A stretch of 64,000 nucleotides of DNA. It comes from Methylophilus sp. 5. GTDB lineage: Bacteria > Pseudomonadota > Gammaproteobacteria > Burkholderiales > Methylophilaceae. Location: assembly GCF_000515275.1 (NCBI RefSeq), contig NZ_KI911560.1, forward strand, positions 806,001 through 870,000, given 5' to 3'. How positions within the stretch are numbered: the stretch's first letter is position 1; each line of letters starts with the position of its first letter. Under the pieces are notes generated by a model. The model had not been told where the DNA came from, ran no database searches, and saw only the letters and a list, made by a program, of their open reading frames with translations. Shown here piece by piece: positions 1 through 9,046 of this stretch. The position numbers and the translations under genes are program-made.

Positions 1-1
1 A

Positions 2-322
2 CTCATGTTAATTGCGTTGGGCATGAGCATCCGCTGGGATACGTTTAAACTTAAATTGATCCCTTTGCTGCTACCCGTGTGCCTCATCGGCCTCTGTATT
101 GCACCGCTGGCTGCATTATGGGTCGCCAGAGGGCTAGGCCTGCACGACAGCCAACTCACTGCCTGCGTTTTACTGGCAGCCATGCCCACCATGGTGTTTG
201 GTATTATCATTTGCGAGCGTTACCGGCTGGATGGTGCCCTATACGCCGCCGCGGTGTTTCTGAGCACCTTGCTCAGCATAGGCAGCTTGTCAGTCTGGTT
301 TGCCATATTGCAAGATTTTTAA
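2..322 (+). CDS. C-terminal part of an AEC-family (auxin efflux carrier-like) permease, truncated by window start
   Basis: The reading frame is open to the left edge, so this is the 3' end of a longer gene. About 106 residues remain. They form three hydrophobic segments (around residues 17-40, 50-70 and 80-104) separated by short polar loops, with the motif AAMPTMVFG in the middle one. A small-residue/proline helix of this kind in the last third is typical of AEC transporters, which are inner-membrane carriers of about 300 residues with ten helices. The substrate cannot be told from this fragment. The family call rests on the membrane pattern and that motif only; another bile-acid/AEC-fold permease is possible. 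Confidence 0.55.
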   Translation, partial: LMLIALGMSIRWDTFKLKLIPLLLPVCLIGLCIAPLAALWVARGLGLHDSQLTACVLLAAMPTMVFGIIICERYRLDGALYAAAVFLSTLLSIGSLSVWFAILQDF

Positions 323-422
323 CGCTGCCCCACGCCTGATGCCGCAACATTAGCTTTTCATACTTTTTCTGCCTAAAACCCATGAAATCACGCATATTGT
401 GTGAATTTTTATGCTGCATGCT

Positions 423-485
423 GTCATACGTCATATGACGAGTTGCCAGTATGCGCGACTGTTTTTAAGATGCTGTTAAACAGTC
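423..485. repeat. Two inverted repeats in the leader of the cfa gene
   Basis: Positions 429-440 form a perfect 12-base palindrome (CGTCATATGACG). Positions 457-464 (GACTGTTT) pair with 478-485 (AAACAGTC) to give an 8-bp stem with a 13-base loop. The second has no T-run after it, so it is not a canonical terminator. Both lie 40-100 bases before the cyclopropane synthase start. The palindrome could be an operator and the hairpin an mRNA leader structure; neither role is shown by the sequence. Confidence 0.35.
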
Positions 486-524
486 ACTCTTTCGTTTTGT
501 GTTATTTGGGATTATCAGACGATC

Positions 525-1697
525 ATGCCGAAAACCACGACAAACCATTACACCGCCCCGCCGCCTACGCCGCCCGAGACGCTAACCAGCCTGTTGGCTG
601 AAGCAGGCATTACTATTAATGGCCATGCGCCGTGGGACATTCAGGTATACGAAGAAAGTGTTTACCGCGACGTGTTAACCCACGGCTCACTGGGGCTAGG
701 GCAGGCCTTTATTGAAGGCCGTTGGGATTGCACCCGTCTGGACGAGTTTTTTCACCGCGTGATGCGGGCCGATCTGGACGAAAAAATGGGCGGTACAGCA
801 AAACTAAAACTACTGGGTGAGATTATCCGCCATACCCTGTTTAACTTGCAGGCGCCCAACCGGGCCTATCAGGTAGCGCAGCAACACTATGACATTGGTA
901 ATGATGTGTTTGAAGCCATGCTCGACAGTAGCATGAGCTACTCGTGCGGCTACTGGCAACATGCGCAAAGCCTGGAAGAAGCGCAGGTTCAAAAACTGGA
1001 CATGATTTGCCAAAAACTGGATTTACAACCGGGCGACCGCGTGCTGGAAATCGGTTGTGGCTGGGGCGGCTTAGCCAAACATATGGCACAACACTATGGC
1101 GCGCAGGTAGTCGGCATTACCGTGTCGGTCGAGCAACAGGCCTTTGCCCGTGCGCGCTGCGCTGGGTTGCCAGTCGATATCCAACTCAAAGACTATCGTG
1201 AGCTACATGGTCAATTCGACAAGATTGTCTCAGTGGGCATGTTTGAGCATGTCGGGCAAAAAAACTACGCCATGTATTTTGAAACGGCGCACAGACTACT
1301 TAAAGACAACGGCCTGTTTTTACTGCACACCATAGGCAACCATAAAACGGCCTTGCATACCGACGCCTGGATTGATCGTCATATTTTCCCCAATGGAAAA
1401 CTGCCCTCTGCCAGCGAAATCAGCCAGGCCATCGAGCAAAAGTTCTTGATTGAAGACTGGCACAACTTTGGCCCCGATTATGACCGCACCCTGATGGCGT
1501 GGTGGGAGAAGTTCAATCGTGCCTGGCCAGAACTGCAATTTAAATACGATGAAAGTTTTTACCGGATGTGGAAATACTACCTGATGTGTTGTGCAGGCTA
1601 TTTTCGCTCCCGGCAAGGGCAACTCTGGCAACTGGTATTGAGCAAGCGGCAGAGCAACCGCGTGTATCGCTCAATGCGCCCGTTGCCAGCAAGTTGA
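525..1697 (+). CDS. cfa: Cyclopropane-fatty-acyl-phospholipid synthase
   Basis: This cytoplasmic, membrane-associated enzyme transfers a methylene group from S-adenosylmethionine to the double bond of unsaturated acyl chains in phospholipids, a membrane modification common in stationary phase and under acid stress. The 390-residue product is about the usual family length. Residues 1-100 match the N-terminal lipid-binding part. The SAM-dependent methyltransferase core follows, with glycine motif I VLEIGCGWGG near residues 172-181. The family motif QQHYDIGN occurs just before it and MFEHVG near residue 240. The ATG at 525 has a GGGA about 12 bases upstream, which is a weak ribosome site. The gene stands alone: 200 bases separate it from the upstream permease and a terminator follows at 1732. 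Confidence 0.93.
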   Translation: MPKTTTNHYTAPPPTPPETLTSLLAEAGITINGHAPWDIQVYEESVYRDVLTHGSLGLGQAFIEGRWDCTRLDEFFHRVMRADLDEKMGGTAKLKLLGEIIRHTLFNLQAPNRAYQVAQQHYDIGNDVFEAMLDSSMSYSCGYWQHAQSLEEAQVQKLDMICQKLDLQPGDRVLEIGCGWGGLAKHMAQHYGAQVVGITVSVEQQAFARARCAGLPVDIQLKDYRELHGQFDKIVSVGMFEHVGQKNYAMYFETAHRLLKDNGLFLLHTIGNHKTALHTDAWIDRHIFPNGKLPSASEISQAIEQKFLIEDWHNFGPDYDRTLMAWWEKFNRAWPELQFKYDESFYRMWKYYLMCCAGYFRSRQGQLWQLVLSKRQSNRVYRSMRPLPAS

Positions 1698-1731
1698 TGT
1701 TGACGTAGTCCTCTGTGTTCTCTGACCTTAT

Positions 1732-1757
1732 ATGACGGCTTTTGCCGTCATTTTTTT
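1732..1757 (+). terminator. Rho-independent terminator after cfa
   Basis: An 8-bp stem (ATGACGGC / GCCGTCAT) with a TTTT loop is followed by a run of seven T. It lies 35 bases after the cfa stop codon on the same strand. Confidence 0.9.
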
Positions 1758-1798
1758 GTCTATGCACACCCTTACAAAAATCATAAAAAACTAATTTA

Positions 1799-1925
1799 GC
1801 CGCCGATGAACGCAGATACACGCAGATAAAATCTTTAAACACAGGCTCTTTGCGAACGGCTTAGCTTGGATTTCATCCAGAGATTGAGATACCAAGATTT
1901 GTTTTTATCTGCGTTCATCGGCGGC
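1799..1925. repeat. 127-bp element with perfect 20-bp terminal inverted repeats
   Basis: The 20-base sequence at 1799-1818 (GCCGCCGATGAACGCAGATA) recurs exactly as its reverse complement at 1906-1925. A shorter partial copy (ACGCAGATA) follows immediately at 1820-1828. The interior of about 87 bases carries no ORF. The gene-free stretch 1698-2009 holds only this element and the cfa terminator. The size and ends suit a small non-autonomous mobile element or a palindromic intergenic repeat; no target-site duplication is obvious. The name and mobility are inference. Confidence 0.6.
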
Positions 1926-2009
1926 CAACAAGGCTTTTACCTTCATATTATTTGCAATAAAAACCATTTTTAATTATTATTTTGCAAATTAACCGTGAAT
2001 TAACCACAA

Positions 2010-3578
2010 ATGCTCGGATCAAACATTAGGGATTTGCGTAAATCGCAAAATTTAACCTTGCAACAACTCGCTGCGCGCATGGGCACGGACGCGAGCAATT
2101 TGTCGCGCATTGAACGTGGTGAGATCGGTATCTCCGAAGCATTGCTGCGCGCGGCGGCGCAAGCATTAAACACTACGCCAGGCCGTTTGTATGACGCCAA
2201 CCTGACGCCAGTGTCGCTGACCAATACGCCGCCAGCGATTCTCTCTAGTGCCAACAGCAAAGACTTCGTACATTGGTTTCGCTCCGCGGCGCCGTATATC
2301 CACGCTTTTGGTGGTAGCACGTTTGTGATTGCCTTTGGTGGCGAGGTCGTCAGCGAGCAGCAATTTGTGGCCTTGTCGCACGACCTTAACCTGCTGGCCA
2401 GCCTGGAGGTGCGGCTCGTGCTAGTGCATGGTGCGCGACCACAAATTGAACAACGCCTCAAACGCGACAACCTGACGCCCAAATTGCACAACGGCTTACG
2501 TATTACAGACGATGCGGCCATGGAGGCGGTAAAAGAAGCCAACGGCGCCATCCGCGTTGAAATCGAATCACTGCTCTCAATGGGCATTGCCAACTCACCG
2601 ATGGCAGGCAGTGACATCCGTGTCGCCAGTGGTAATTTTGTCACCGCCAAACCATTAGGCGTGCGCGACGGCGTCGATCTGCAACATACCGGAGAAGTGC
2701 GCAAGATTGATGCTGTTGGCATCCAAAAGCGGTTAGATGACGGCGAGTTAGTGCTTTTATCGCCCATGGGCTACTCACCAACCGGTGAAACATTCAACTT
2801 AACTCTGGAAGATGTAGCCGTGAGTGCCGCGAGTGCGCTCGATGCTGAAAAACTGATTTTTCTGATGGACTCAGGCGGTGTGCAAAACCTGCGTGGTGAG
2901 TTATTACGCGAAATGACCTCGGCCAAAGCCAAAAACCTGCTGCGCAATGTGCAAGAGAGCGATGTGCCCATCCATTACTCTGAAGACGTGAATTACTACC
3001 TGCCCGCCGCCGTGCGCGCCTGCGAGCACGGCGTGACCAGAACACACCTGATTTCACGCCACATAGATGGCGCCATCATTCAGGAGCTGTTTACACGCCA
3101 GGGCATAGGCACCATGATTACCGAACTACCGCTGGAAACCATGCGCCAGGCCAATATTGATGATGTTGGCGGCATTTTGATGCTGATTGAACCACTGGAA
3201 AACGAAGGTATTCTGGTGCGGCGCGGACGCGAGCGCATCGAGATGGAAATCAATTATTTCTATGTCATGGAGCACGACAACCGCGTGATTGGCTGCGCTG
3301 CGCTATATCCGTTTGCCAATGAAAAAATGGTGGAATTCGCCTGCCTAGCCATAGACCCGACTTATCGTGGCGGTGGCCGTGGCGATAAACTGTTTAACTA
3401 TTGCCAGGAGCAGGCTAGCCAAAAAGGCTTTAAAAGGCTGTTTTGCCTGACCACGCGCACTGAACACTGGTTTCTGGAGCGCGGATTTACTGAGCAAAAC
3501 GTTGATCAGTTGCCACACGAAAAACAAAAACTCTATAATTTTCAGAGAAAATCCAAAGTTTTCATCAAACCGTTATGA
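2010..3578 (+). CDS. argA: N-acetylglutamate synthase with N-terminal XRE-type helix-turn-helix domain
   Basis: ArgA makes N-acetylglutamate from glutamate and acetyl-CoA, the first step of arginine synthesis. The product is 522 residues, against about 440-450 for classical ArgA. Residues 5-62 form an XRE/Cro-type helix-turn-helix with the recognition pattern LTLQQLAARMG then NLSRIERGE. From about residue 80 it matches the amino-acid-kinase-like regulatory domain (VIAFGGE, LVLVHGARPQIEQRL, LHNGLRITDD), and from about residue 370 the GNAT acetyltransferase domain with the acetyl-CoA loop YRGGGRGDKL. An in-frame stop at 2001 fixes the start region, and no in-frame start codon lies between the two parts near residue 80, so the synthase can only be made as this fusion. 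There is no clear ribosome site. argB follows 69 bases downstream. Confidence 0.9.
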   Translation: MLGSNIRDLRKSQNLTLQQLAARMGTDASNLSRIERGEIGISEALLRAAAQALNTTPGRLYDANLTPVSLTNTPPAILSSANSKDFVHWFRSAAPYIHAFGGSTFVIAFGGEVVSEQQFVALSHDLNLLASLEVRLVLVHGARPQIEQRLKRDNLTPKLHNGLRITDDAAMEAVKEANGAIRVEIESLLSMGIANSPMAGSDIRVASGNFVTAKPLGVRDGVDLQHTGEVRKIDAVGIQKRLDDGELVLLSPMGYSPTGETFNLTLEDVAVSAASALDAEKLIFLMDSGGVQNLRGELLREMTSAKAKNLLRNVQESDVPIHYSEDVNYYLPAAVRACEHGVTRTHLISRHIDGAIIQELFTRQGIGTMITELPLETMRQANIDDVGGILMLIEPLENEGILVRRGRERIEMEINYFYVMEHDNRVIGCAALYPFANEKMVEFACLAIDPTYRGGGRGDKLFNYCQEQASQKGFKRLFCLTTRTEHWFLERGFTEQNVDQLPHEKQKLYNFQRKSKVFIKPL

Positions 3579-3644
3579 GTTTTGGCTAAAATTCAGCCTG
3601 TACCCGATTGACTGCAATCGCCCGATGATTGAATGAAAGTTTGA

Positions 3645-4529
<885 letters not shown>

Positions 4530-4564
4530 GCGGTTACTTACTTCTCTCACAAAGTATTAAACAC

Positions 4565-5221
4565 ATGACGCGCAGGGTGTGGATTTTTGATCTGGACGAC
4601 ACCCTGCATAATGCTTCTGCGCAGATTTTCCCGGTCATGAATCAAACCATGACACGTTACATCATGCAAACGCTTGAGATGGAGGAAGCCGCCGCGCACC
4701 AGTTACGCCAACATTACTGGCAACTGTATGGCGCAACTTTAAAAGGGCTGATGCGCCATCACGGCGTTAATCCGCACCATTTTTTGGCCGAAACTCACGC
4801 CTTTTTAACTGACGACATGGTACAAACCACGCGGCAATTACGGCAAATGCTCACCAGCCTGCCCGGGCGCAAATGCGTGTTTACCAATGCACCTCGCGCC
4901 TATGCCTTGCGCGTGCTGGAGGTTCTGGGTATTGCTGATTGTTTTTCGCTGGTGTTCAGTGTCGAATCCAGCCGCTTTCATGCCAAACCCAGCATCCGTG
5001 GTTTTTGCCTTTTGTTACGCCAGCTGCGCTGCCGGGCTGCAGATTGCACCTTGTTTGAAGACAGCCTGCCCGCCTTGATGACAGCCAGGCGCTTAGGCAT
5101 GCGTACGGTGTGGATCAGCCGCCGCCTGCATAAACCAAACTTTGTGCAATATAGGTTTCCGCATGTGTTGGCACTCACTCACAGCGCGTTGAAAAAAGCG
5201 CCGCATGCATTCCCGTGCTGA
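4565..5221 (+). CDS. HAD-superfamily pyrimidine 5'-nucleotidase (SDT1-like)
   Basis: The 218-residue protein has the four HAD hydrolase motifs. Motif I is FDLDDTLHN near the N-terminus with the nucleophile aspartate, motif II is the threonine in VFTNAPR, motif III is the lysine in HAKPSIRGF, and motif IV is FEDS. A helical cap sits between motifs I and II. The combination FDLDDTLHN plus VFTNA is characteristic of the yeast Sdt1-like pyrimidine 5'-nucleotidases, which remove phosphate from UMP or CMP and from damaged nucleotides. It starts 35 bases after argB and lies 66 bases before slmA, so it probably belongs to the same transcript. The substrate is inferred from family resemblance only. 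Confidence 0.75.
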   Translation: MTRRVWIFDLDDTLHNASAQIFPVMNQTMTRYIMQTLEMEEAAAHQLRQHYWQLYGATLKGLMRHHGVNPHHFLAETHAFLTDDMVQTTRQLRQMLTSLPGRKCVFTNAPRAYALRVLEVLGIADCFSLVFSVESSRFHAKPSIRGFCLLLRQLRCRAADCTLFEDSLPALMTARRLGMRTVWISRRLHKPNFVQYRFPHVLALTHSALKKAPHAFPC

Positions 5222-5286
5222 GCGAATGCGGTTAAAATAGCCGTCAAAATAACAACACTCACTTGGGTTTGGTCCTGGAAATCACA

Positions 5287-5880
5287 ATGGCAACCATCAA
5301 TAAAGAAGCACGCGCAAACCGCAAACAGCAAATCTTGGAAACCCTGGCAGGCATGCTACAAAGCCCGCGCGGTGAAAAAATCACCACCGCCGCGCTAGCC
5401 GCTAAGCTGGATGTGTCGGAAGCCGCCTTATACCGCCACTTTGCCAATAAGGCCAAAATGTTTGAAGGCCTAATTGAGTTTATTGAAGGCGCGCTGTTTG
5501 GCGTGATGAATAAAATCACCACCGACGAAACTGACGGCCTCAAACAAGTGCAACTGATGCTGCAAACCATGCTCAAATTTGCCGAGCGCAACCCTGGCAT
5601 GTCGCGCGTATTGATTGGCGATGCGCTGGTTAACGAAGACGATGCCCTGCAAGCACGCATTAACCAATTGCTGGACAGGCTGGAAGCTAGCCTGAAGCAA
5701 TCATTACGTATTGCAGAAGCGCAAGGCAATAAAATCACTGACGCTGGCATCGCCGCTAATACCATGATCAGCTTTGTCCTTGGCCGCTGGCATGCATTTG
5801 CCAAAAGCGGATTTAAACGCAAACCCAGTGACAATTTAGAGCAGCACGTCACACAACTGATTACCGGCTGCTTGCAATAA
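5287..5880 (+). CDS. slmA: Nucleoid occlusion factor SlmA (TetR family)
   Basis: SlmA binds specific chromosomal sites and, when DNA-bound, antagonises FtsZ polymerisation so that division does not cut the nucleoid. Residues 20-65 form a TetR-type helix-turn-helix (ITTAALAAKLDVSEAALYRHF). The rest is the all-helical dimer domain that contacts FtsZ. The ATG at 5287 gives 197 residues, very close to the E. coli protein; it is preferred over an upstream TTG at 5263 because a GGAA lies about 6 bases before it. It follows the nucleotidase on the same strand. Its partner gene ftsZ lies about 8 kb away. Confidence 0.87.
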   Translation: MATINKEARANRKQQILETLAGMLQSPRGEKITTAALAAKLDVSEAALYRHFANKAKMFEGLIEFIEGALFGVMNKITTDETDGLKQVQLMLQTMLKFAERNPGMSRVLIGDALVNEDDALQARINQLLDRLEASLKQSLRIAEAQGNKITDAGIAANTMISFVLGRWHAFAKSGFKRKPSDNLEQHVTQLITGCLQ

Positions 5881-5904
5881 AAGAGATGTAGAAAGTTTTA
5901 ATAG

Positions 5905-6129
5905 ATGGAAACCACCGTTTTTGGCATGAATGAAGCCCAGCTCACCGAGTTTGGCATGAGCTGGGGCCTTGCCGGGCTTATCCTGTTTATCGTTTTTATT
6001 GTCGGCAACCTGGCCTGGAAATCGAAAGCAGGTAAAACCGGCACATTTGCGCTGTTTCTCGCGCTCACCTTAGGCATGGTCGGTTTTCTGGCCAAGCTGG
6101 TGATTCAGCATTATCTGAATATCCATTAA
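5905..6129 (+). CDS. Small two-helix membrane protein, DUF2788 family
   Basis: The 74-residue protein has two hydrophobic helices (about residues 19-36 and 47-68) joined by a basic loop (WKSKAGKTG). This pattern and the phrase SKAGKTGTF match the DUF2788 family of Gram-negative bacteria, which has no assigned function. It begins 24 bases after slmA on the same strand. Nothing in the sequence points to a substrate or partner. Confidence 0.7.
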   Translation: METTVFGMNEAQLTEFGMSWGLAGLILFIVFIVGNLAWKSKAGKTGTFALFLALTLGMVGFLAKLVIQHYLNIH

Positions 6130-6168
6130 AGCCAGTCGAATCATGTTCTGACTGCGCACACATCATCG

Positions 6169-6510
6169 ATGAACATTATCAAAATCTTCCTCATGCTGAT
6201 CTTGCTATGTATCGCTTATGTCATTCTGGACAGTATTTTAATGCCTGCACTAAGGTCGCAAACGCCACCAACATTATCCACAATGCCACTCAGACATAGC
6301 CACCCTGCGATGGATGCGCCTTTGGTGATGGATGAGCCGAGGCTGCATGACAGCTTCAGCGGCGATTGCGAGGGCCACACGCATTGCTCACAAATGCACT
6401 CTTGCGCAGAAGCCAAACAATGGTTATCACGCTGCCCGAACGAGAAAATGGATGGTGATGGCGACGGCGTCCCCTGCGAACGGCAGTGGTGTCAACCTGC
6501 CTTGCATTAA
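6169..6510 (+). CDS. Membrane-anchored or exported protein with Excalibur calcium-binding domain
   Basis: The 113-residue product starts with a hydrophobic segment (residues 4-28) that would act as a signal anchor. A variable linker follows. The C-terminal 40 residues carry the Excalibur pattern: four cysteines around a DGDGDGVPCE calcium loop with the preceding SCAEAKQWLSRC helix. Excalibur domains occur in extracellular proteins, often beside nucleases, but this one has no nuclease domain, so a structural or metal-binding role outside the cytoplasm is all that can be said. It lies 39 bases after the DUF2788 gene. Confidence 0.7.
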   Translation: MNIIKIFLMLILLCIAYVILDSILMPALRSQTPPTLSTMPLRHSHPAMDAPLVMDEPRLHDSFSGDCEGHTHCSQMHSCAEAKQWLSRCPNEKMDGDGDGVPCERQWCQPALH

Positions 6511-6570
6511 TACAGCCGTTGGGAGACATCGATGCAGCAGATACTTATCTACTCCGATTCACTCAAGTGA

Positions 6571-6831
6571 GGCATTATCCCCAATAGGCGGCGCCAGCGT
6601 CTCACTTGGCGCGACGCTGGCCTGTCTAACACCAAAGCTAAGGGCTGGCTGAAGCTTCAAGATACTTTGCCAGCAAGTCGAGTGCGGGTGGTCAGTGCTA
6701 ATATGGTAGATGGAATCATTTTAGATGCTGCGCAACACCTGAGCTCGAGCAACCGATTTGCCTGGCTGGTTAACGCTTTATTACCTGCATGGCGCCAGTG
6801 GACTATTGCGGTGTCTGTTGCAGTCCGCTAA
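6571..6831 (+). other. Open frame without a proper start, possible gene remnant
   Basis: The 356 bases between 6511 and 6866 carry no complete gene. One frame stays open for 86 codons from after a stop at 6568 to the stop at 6829. From about codon 15 it reads like protein (WRDAGLSNTKAKGWLKL, then a tryptophan-rich hydrophobic tail). There is no ATG until codon 45 and no ribosome site. It may be the decayed 3' end of a lost gene or a chance open frame. I do not recognise the protein. Confidence 0.25.
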
Positions 6832-6866
6832 TCTAAACCATAGATAGTGATAATTACTTGTGTGAT

Positions 6867-7817
6867 ATGGACAATTCACCCCCTAACGACAGCGACACTT
6901 ACAAAACCCTGCTTGAATCGACCAAGGCGATTCCATGGCGGATAGACTGGGCGAGCAAACAATTCACTTACATCGGCCCGCAAATCGAGCCCTTGTTAGG
7001 CTGGGCACCTGCAAGCTGGCAATCGGTTGAAGACTGGGTCAACCGCATTCATGAAGATGATCGCGAGCGCGTGTTTCATTTTTGCGTGCAGCAATCATTG
7101 CAAGGCCTGGATCATGAAGCGGACTATCGCGCACTGACAGCTACCGGTGACTTTGTCTGGATTCGTGATGTGGTGCATGTGATGCGTACCCCCAGTGGCG
7201 AGCCTGAAGCATTGATCGGTTTTATGTTCGACATTAGCGAGCGTAAGAAAACCGAAGAGCAATTGCTCATCATGCAAAGAAAACTGGAAGAGCTGTCTTA
7301 CAAAGACGGCTTGACCAGCGTGGCAAACCGCCGCATGTTTGACACTGTGCTGGAACGTGAATGGCTGGAAGCGAGGCAACACCAACAGCCATTGTCATTG
7401 ATCATGATAGATATCGACTACTTCAAGCAGTTCAATGACTTTTACGGGCATTTGCAAGGCGATGAAGTACTCAAGCAAGTAGCTCATACGCTGTCGCATG
7501 CCGGGGTACGTGCCAAAGATTTTTTTGCCCGCTTTGGCGGCGAAGAGTTTGCGTTGATTCTGCCTGAAACCAACGAAGTGTCGGCGAGTAAAATTGCCGA
7601 GCGCTGCCGTAATTTGGTATTCAAGGAGCAGATTCCACATGCTAAATCAGAAGTGAGCCAGATACTGACCATCAGCGTCGGCGCGAGTAGCATCATGCCC
7701 AGCCAAACCGACGACCTTAAAACATTTGTCGACTCAGTGGATGCGCTGATGTATCAAGCCAAACGCAATGGCAGAAACCGTATTGTGGTGAAAGGCGAAG
7801 CGAGTCAACACGATTAA
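6867..7817 (+). CDS. PAS-GGDEF diguanylate cyclase
   Basis: This cytoplasmic signalling enzyme should make cyclic di-GMP from two GTP. Residues 15-125 form a PAS sensor domain (PAS_3 type, ending in FMFDISERKKTEEQ) that could bind a ligand or cofactor. A short coiled-coil linker leads to the GGDEF domain (about residues 145-310). The active-site signature is GGEEF at residues 224-228. The allosteric inhibitory site RxxD (RAKD, residues 215-218) sits exactly five residues before it, so product inhibition is likely. There is no EAL domain and no membrane segment. ATG 6867 is chosen over a TTG nine bases upstream. Its stop overlaps the cca stop, tail to tail. Confidence 0.92.
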   Translation: MDNSPPNDSDTYKTLLESTKAIPWRIDWASKQFTYIGPQIEPLLGWAPASWQSVEDWVNRIHEDDRERVFHFCVQQSLQGLDHEADYRALTATGDFVWIRDVVHVMRTPSGEPEALIGFMFDISERKKTEEQLLIMQRKLEELSYKDGLTSVANRRMFDTVLEREWLEARQHQQPLSLIMIDIDYFKQFNDFYGHLQGDEVLKQVAHTLSHAGVRAKDFFARFGGEEFALILPETNEVSASKIAERCRNLVFKEQIPHAKSEVSQILTISVGASSIMPSQTDDLKTFVDSVDALMYQAKRNGRNRIVVKGEASQHD

Positions 7818-9025
7818 TGCAACGCGGCCTGAATGGCGTGTATGCGTGCTTCAGCCACAGCCTGCTTGATGTGTAAGGGGGAGCTACATTGTTGGGCAAT
7901 TGCACCGGCATTCACGGTGAGCGCGGCTTGCAAGGCCTTAGTCAAATGTTCTGCATCCTCTAACGGGCAATTTTCCAAGCCCAAACGCCCACGGCTGTCG
8001 CATTCGCAGGCTAGCAAAAAATCCTCAAAGCGCGCGCGCTGACGAAAAGCATCCAGTTCTTCCAAGAAATGTAGCAACGTACTGGCCTTCATCTGTCTGG
8101 CAGCATGCAGTTTGCCATGATATTTAGCCACCACCAGTGCCAGGTCTTTGCAATCATTGGGTACGCGCAAGCGTGCAACCACTTCGCGGATAAGATCGAC
8201 ACTGCGCAACTCATGGCCGATATGGCGCGGTAATACGTCAGCCGGGGTGGTGCCTTTGCCTAAATCATGCGTGAGCGCGGCAAACCTGACGGGCAAGCTG
8301 TAGCCTTGCTTGGCGGCATAATCAATCACCATCATGACATGGATGCCGGTATCAATTTCGGGATGATACGCAGCGGTTTGCGGCACGCCCCACAAGCAGT
8401 CCAGTTCAGGCAAGATGGCTTTTAATGCCCCGCACTCGCGCAGCATTTCAAACATGCGGCTGGGTTGTTTCTCCATCAGGCCTTTGGCAACTTCCTGCCA
8501 GACACGCTCAGGCACCAATGCGTCTACTTCTCCAGCAGCCACCATTGCACGCATCAGCAACATGGTTTCCGGCGCCACGGTAAACTCGGTAAAGCGTGCT
8601 AAAAAACGCGCAGCACGCAAAATGCGCACCGGGTCTTCACCAAAAGCCTCCGTCACATGCCGAAGCGTTTTTTTCTGGATATCCAGTTGGCCATTAAAAG
8701 GGTCGATCAGGCTGCCATCTGCGTCTTGTGCGATGGCATTGATGGTGAAGTCGCGCCTGGCAAGGTCTTCTTGCAGAGTGACTTCAGGCGCCGCATAAAC
8801 ACTAAAGCCTTTGTAGCCTTTGCCTGTTTTGCGCTCGGTGCGGGCCAGCGCGTGCTCTTGCTGGGTGTGAGGGTGTAAAAAAACTGGAAAATCTTTACCG
8901 ACTGCGCGGTAGCCAGCCGCCAGCATCTGTTCGGGCGTAGCCCCCACCACGACATAGTCACGGTCTTTGACTGCTAAGCCAAGCAGGCTGTCGCGGACAG
9001 CACCGCCTACCTGATATATTTGCAT
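7814..9025 (-). CDS. cca: Multifunctional CCA-adding tRNA nucleotidyltransferase
   Basis: Cca adds or repairs the 3'-terminal CCA of tRNAs without a template. The ATG at 9025 gives 403 residues, close to the 412 of E. coli. The class II nucleotidyltransferase head carries GGAVRDSLLG and KDRDYVVVG near the N-terminus. The neck has the RRDFTINA motif that helps choose the base. The C-terminal half has an HD domain (THDLGKGT), as in the gamma- and betaproteobacterial form with added phosphatase and phosphodiesterase activity. A TTG 12 bases upstream is a less likely start. It is probably co-transcribed behind the NDUFA9-like gene, 21 bases away. Confidence 0.95.
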   Translation of the reverse strand: MQIYQVGGAVRDSLLGLAVKDRDYVVVGATPEQMLAAGYRAVGKDFPVFLHPHTQQEHALARTERKTGKGYKGFSVYAAPEVTLQEDLARRDFTINAIAQDADGSLIDPFNGQLDIQKKTLRHVTEAFGEDPVRILRAARFLARFTEFTVAPETMLLMRAMVAAGEVDALVPERVWQEVAKGLMEKQPSRMFEMLRECGALKAILPELDCLWGVPQTAAYHPEIDTGIHVMMVIDYAAKQGYSLPVRFAALTHDLGKGTTPADVLPRHIGHELRSVDLIREVVARLRVPNDCKDLALVVAKYHGKLHAARQMKASTLLHFLEELDAFRQRARFEDFLLACECDSRGRLGLENCPLEDAEHLTKALQAALTVNAGAIAQQCSSPLHIKQAVAEARIHAIQAALH

Positions 9026-9046
9026 GGTGCGTATCAAGGCGAGGCG

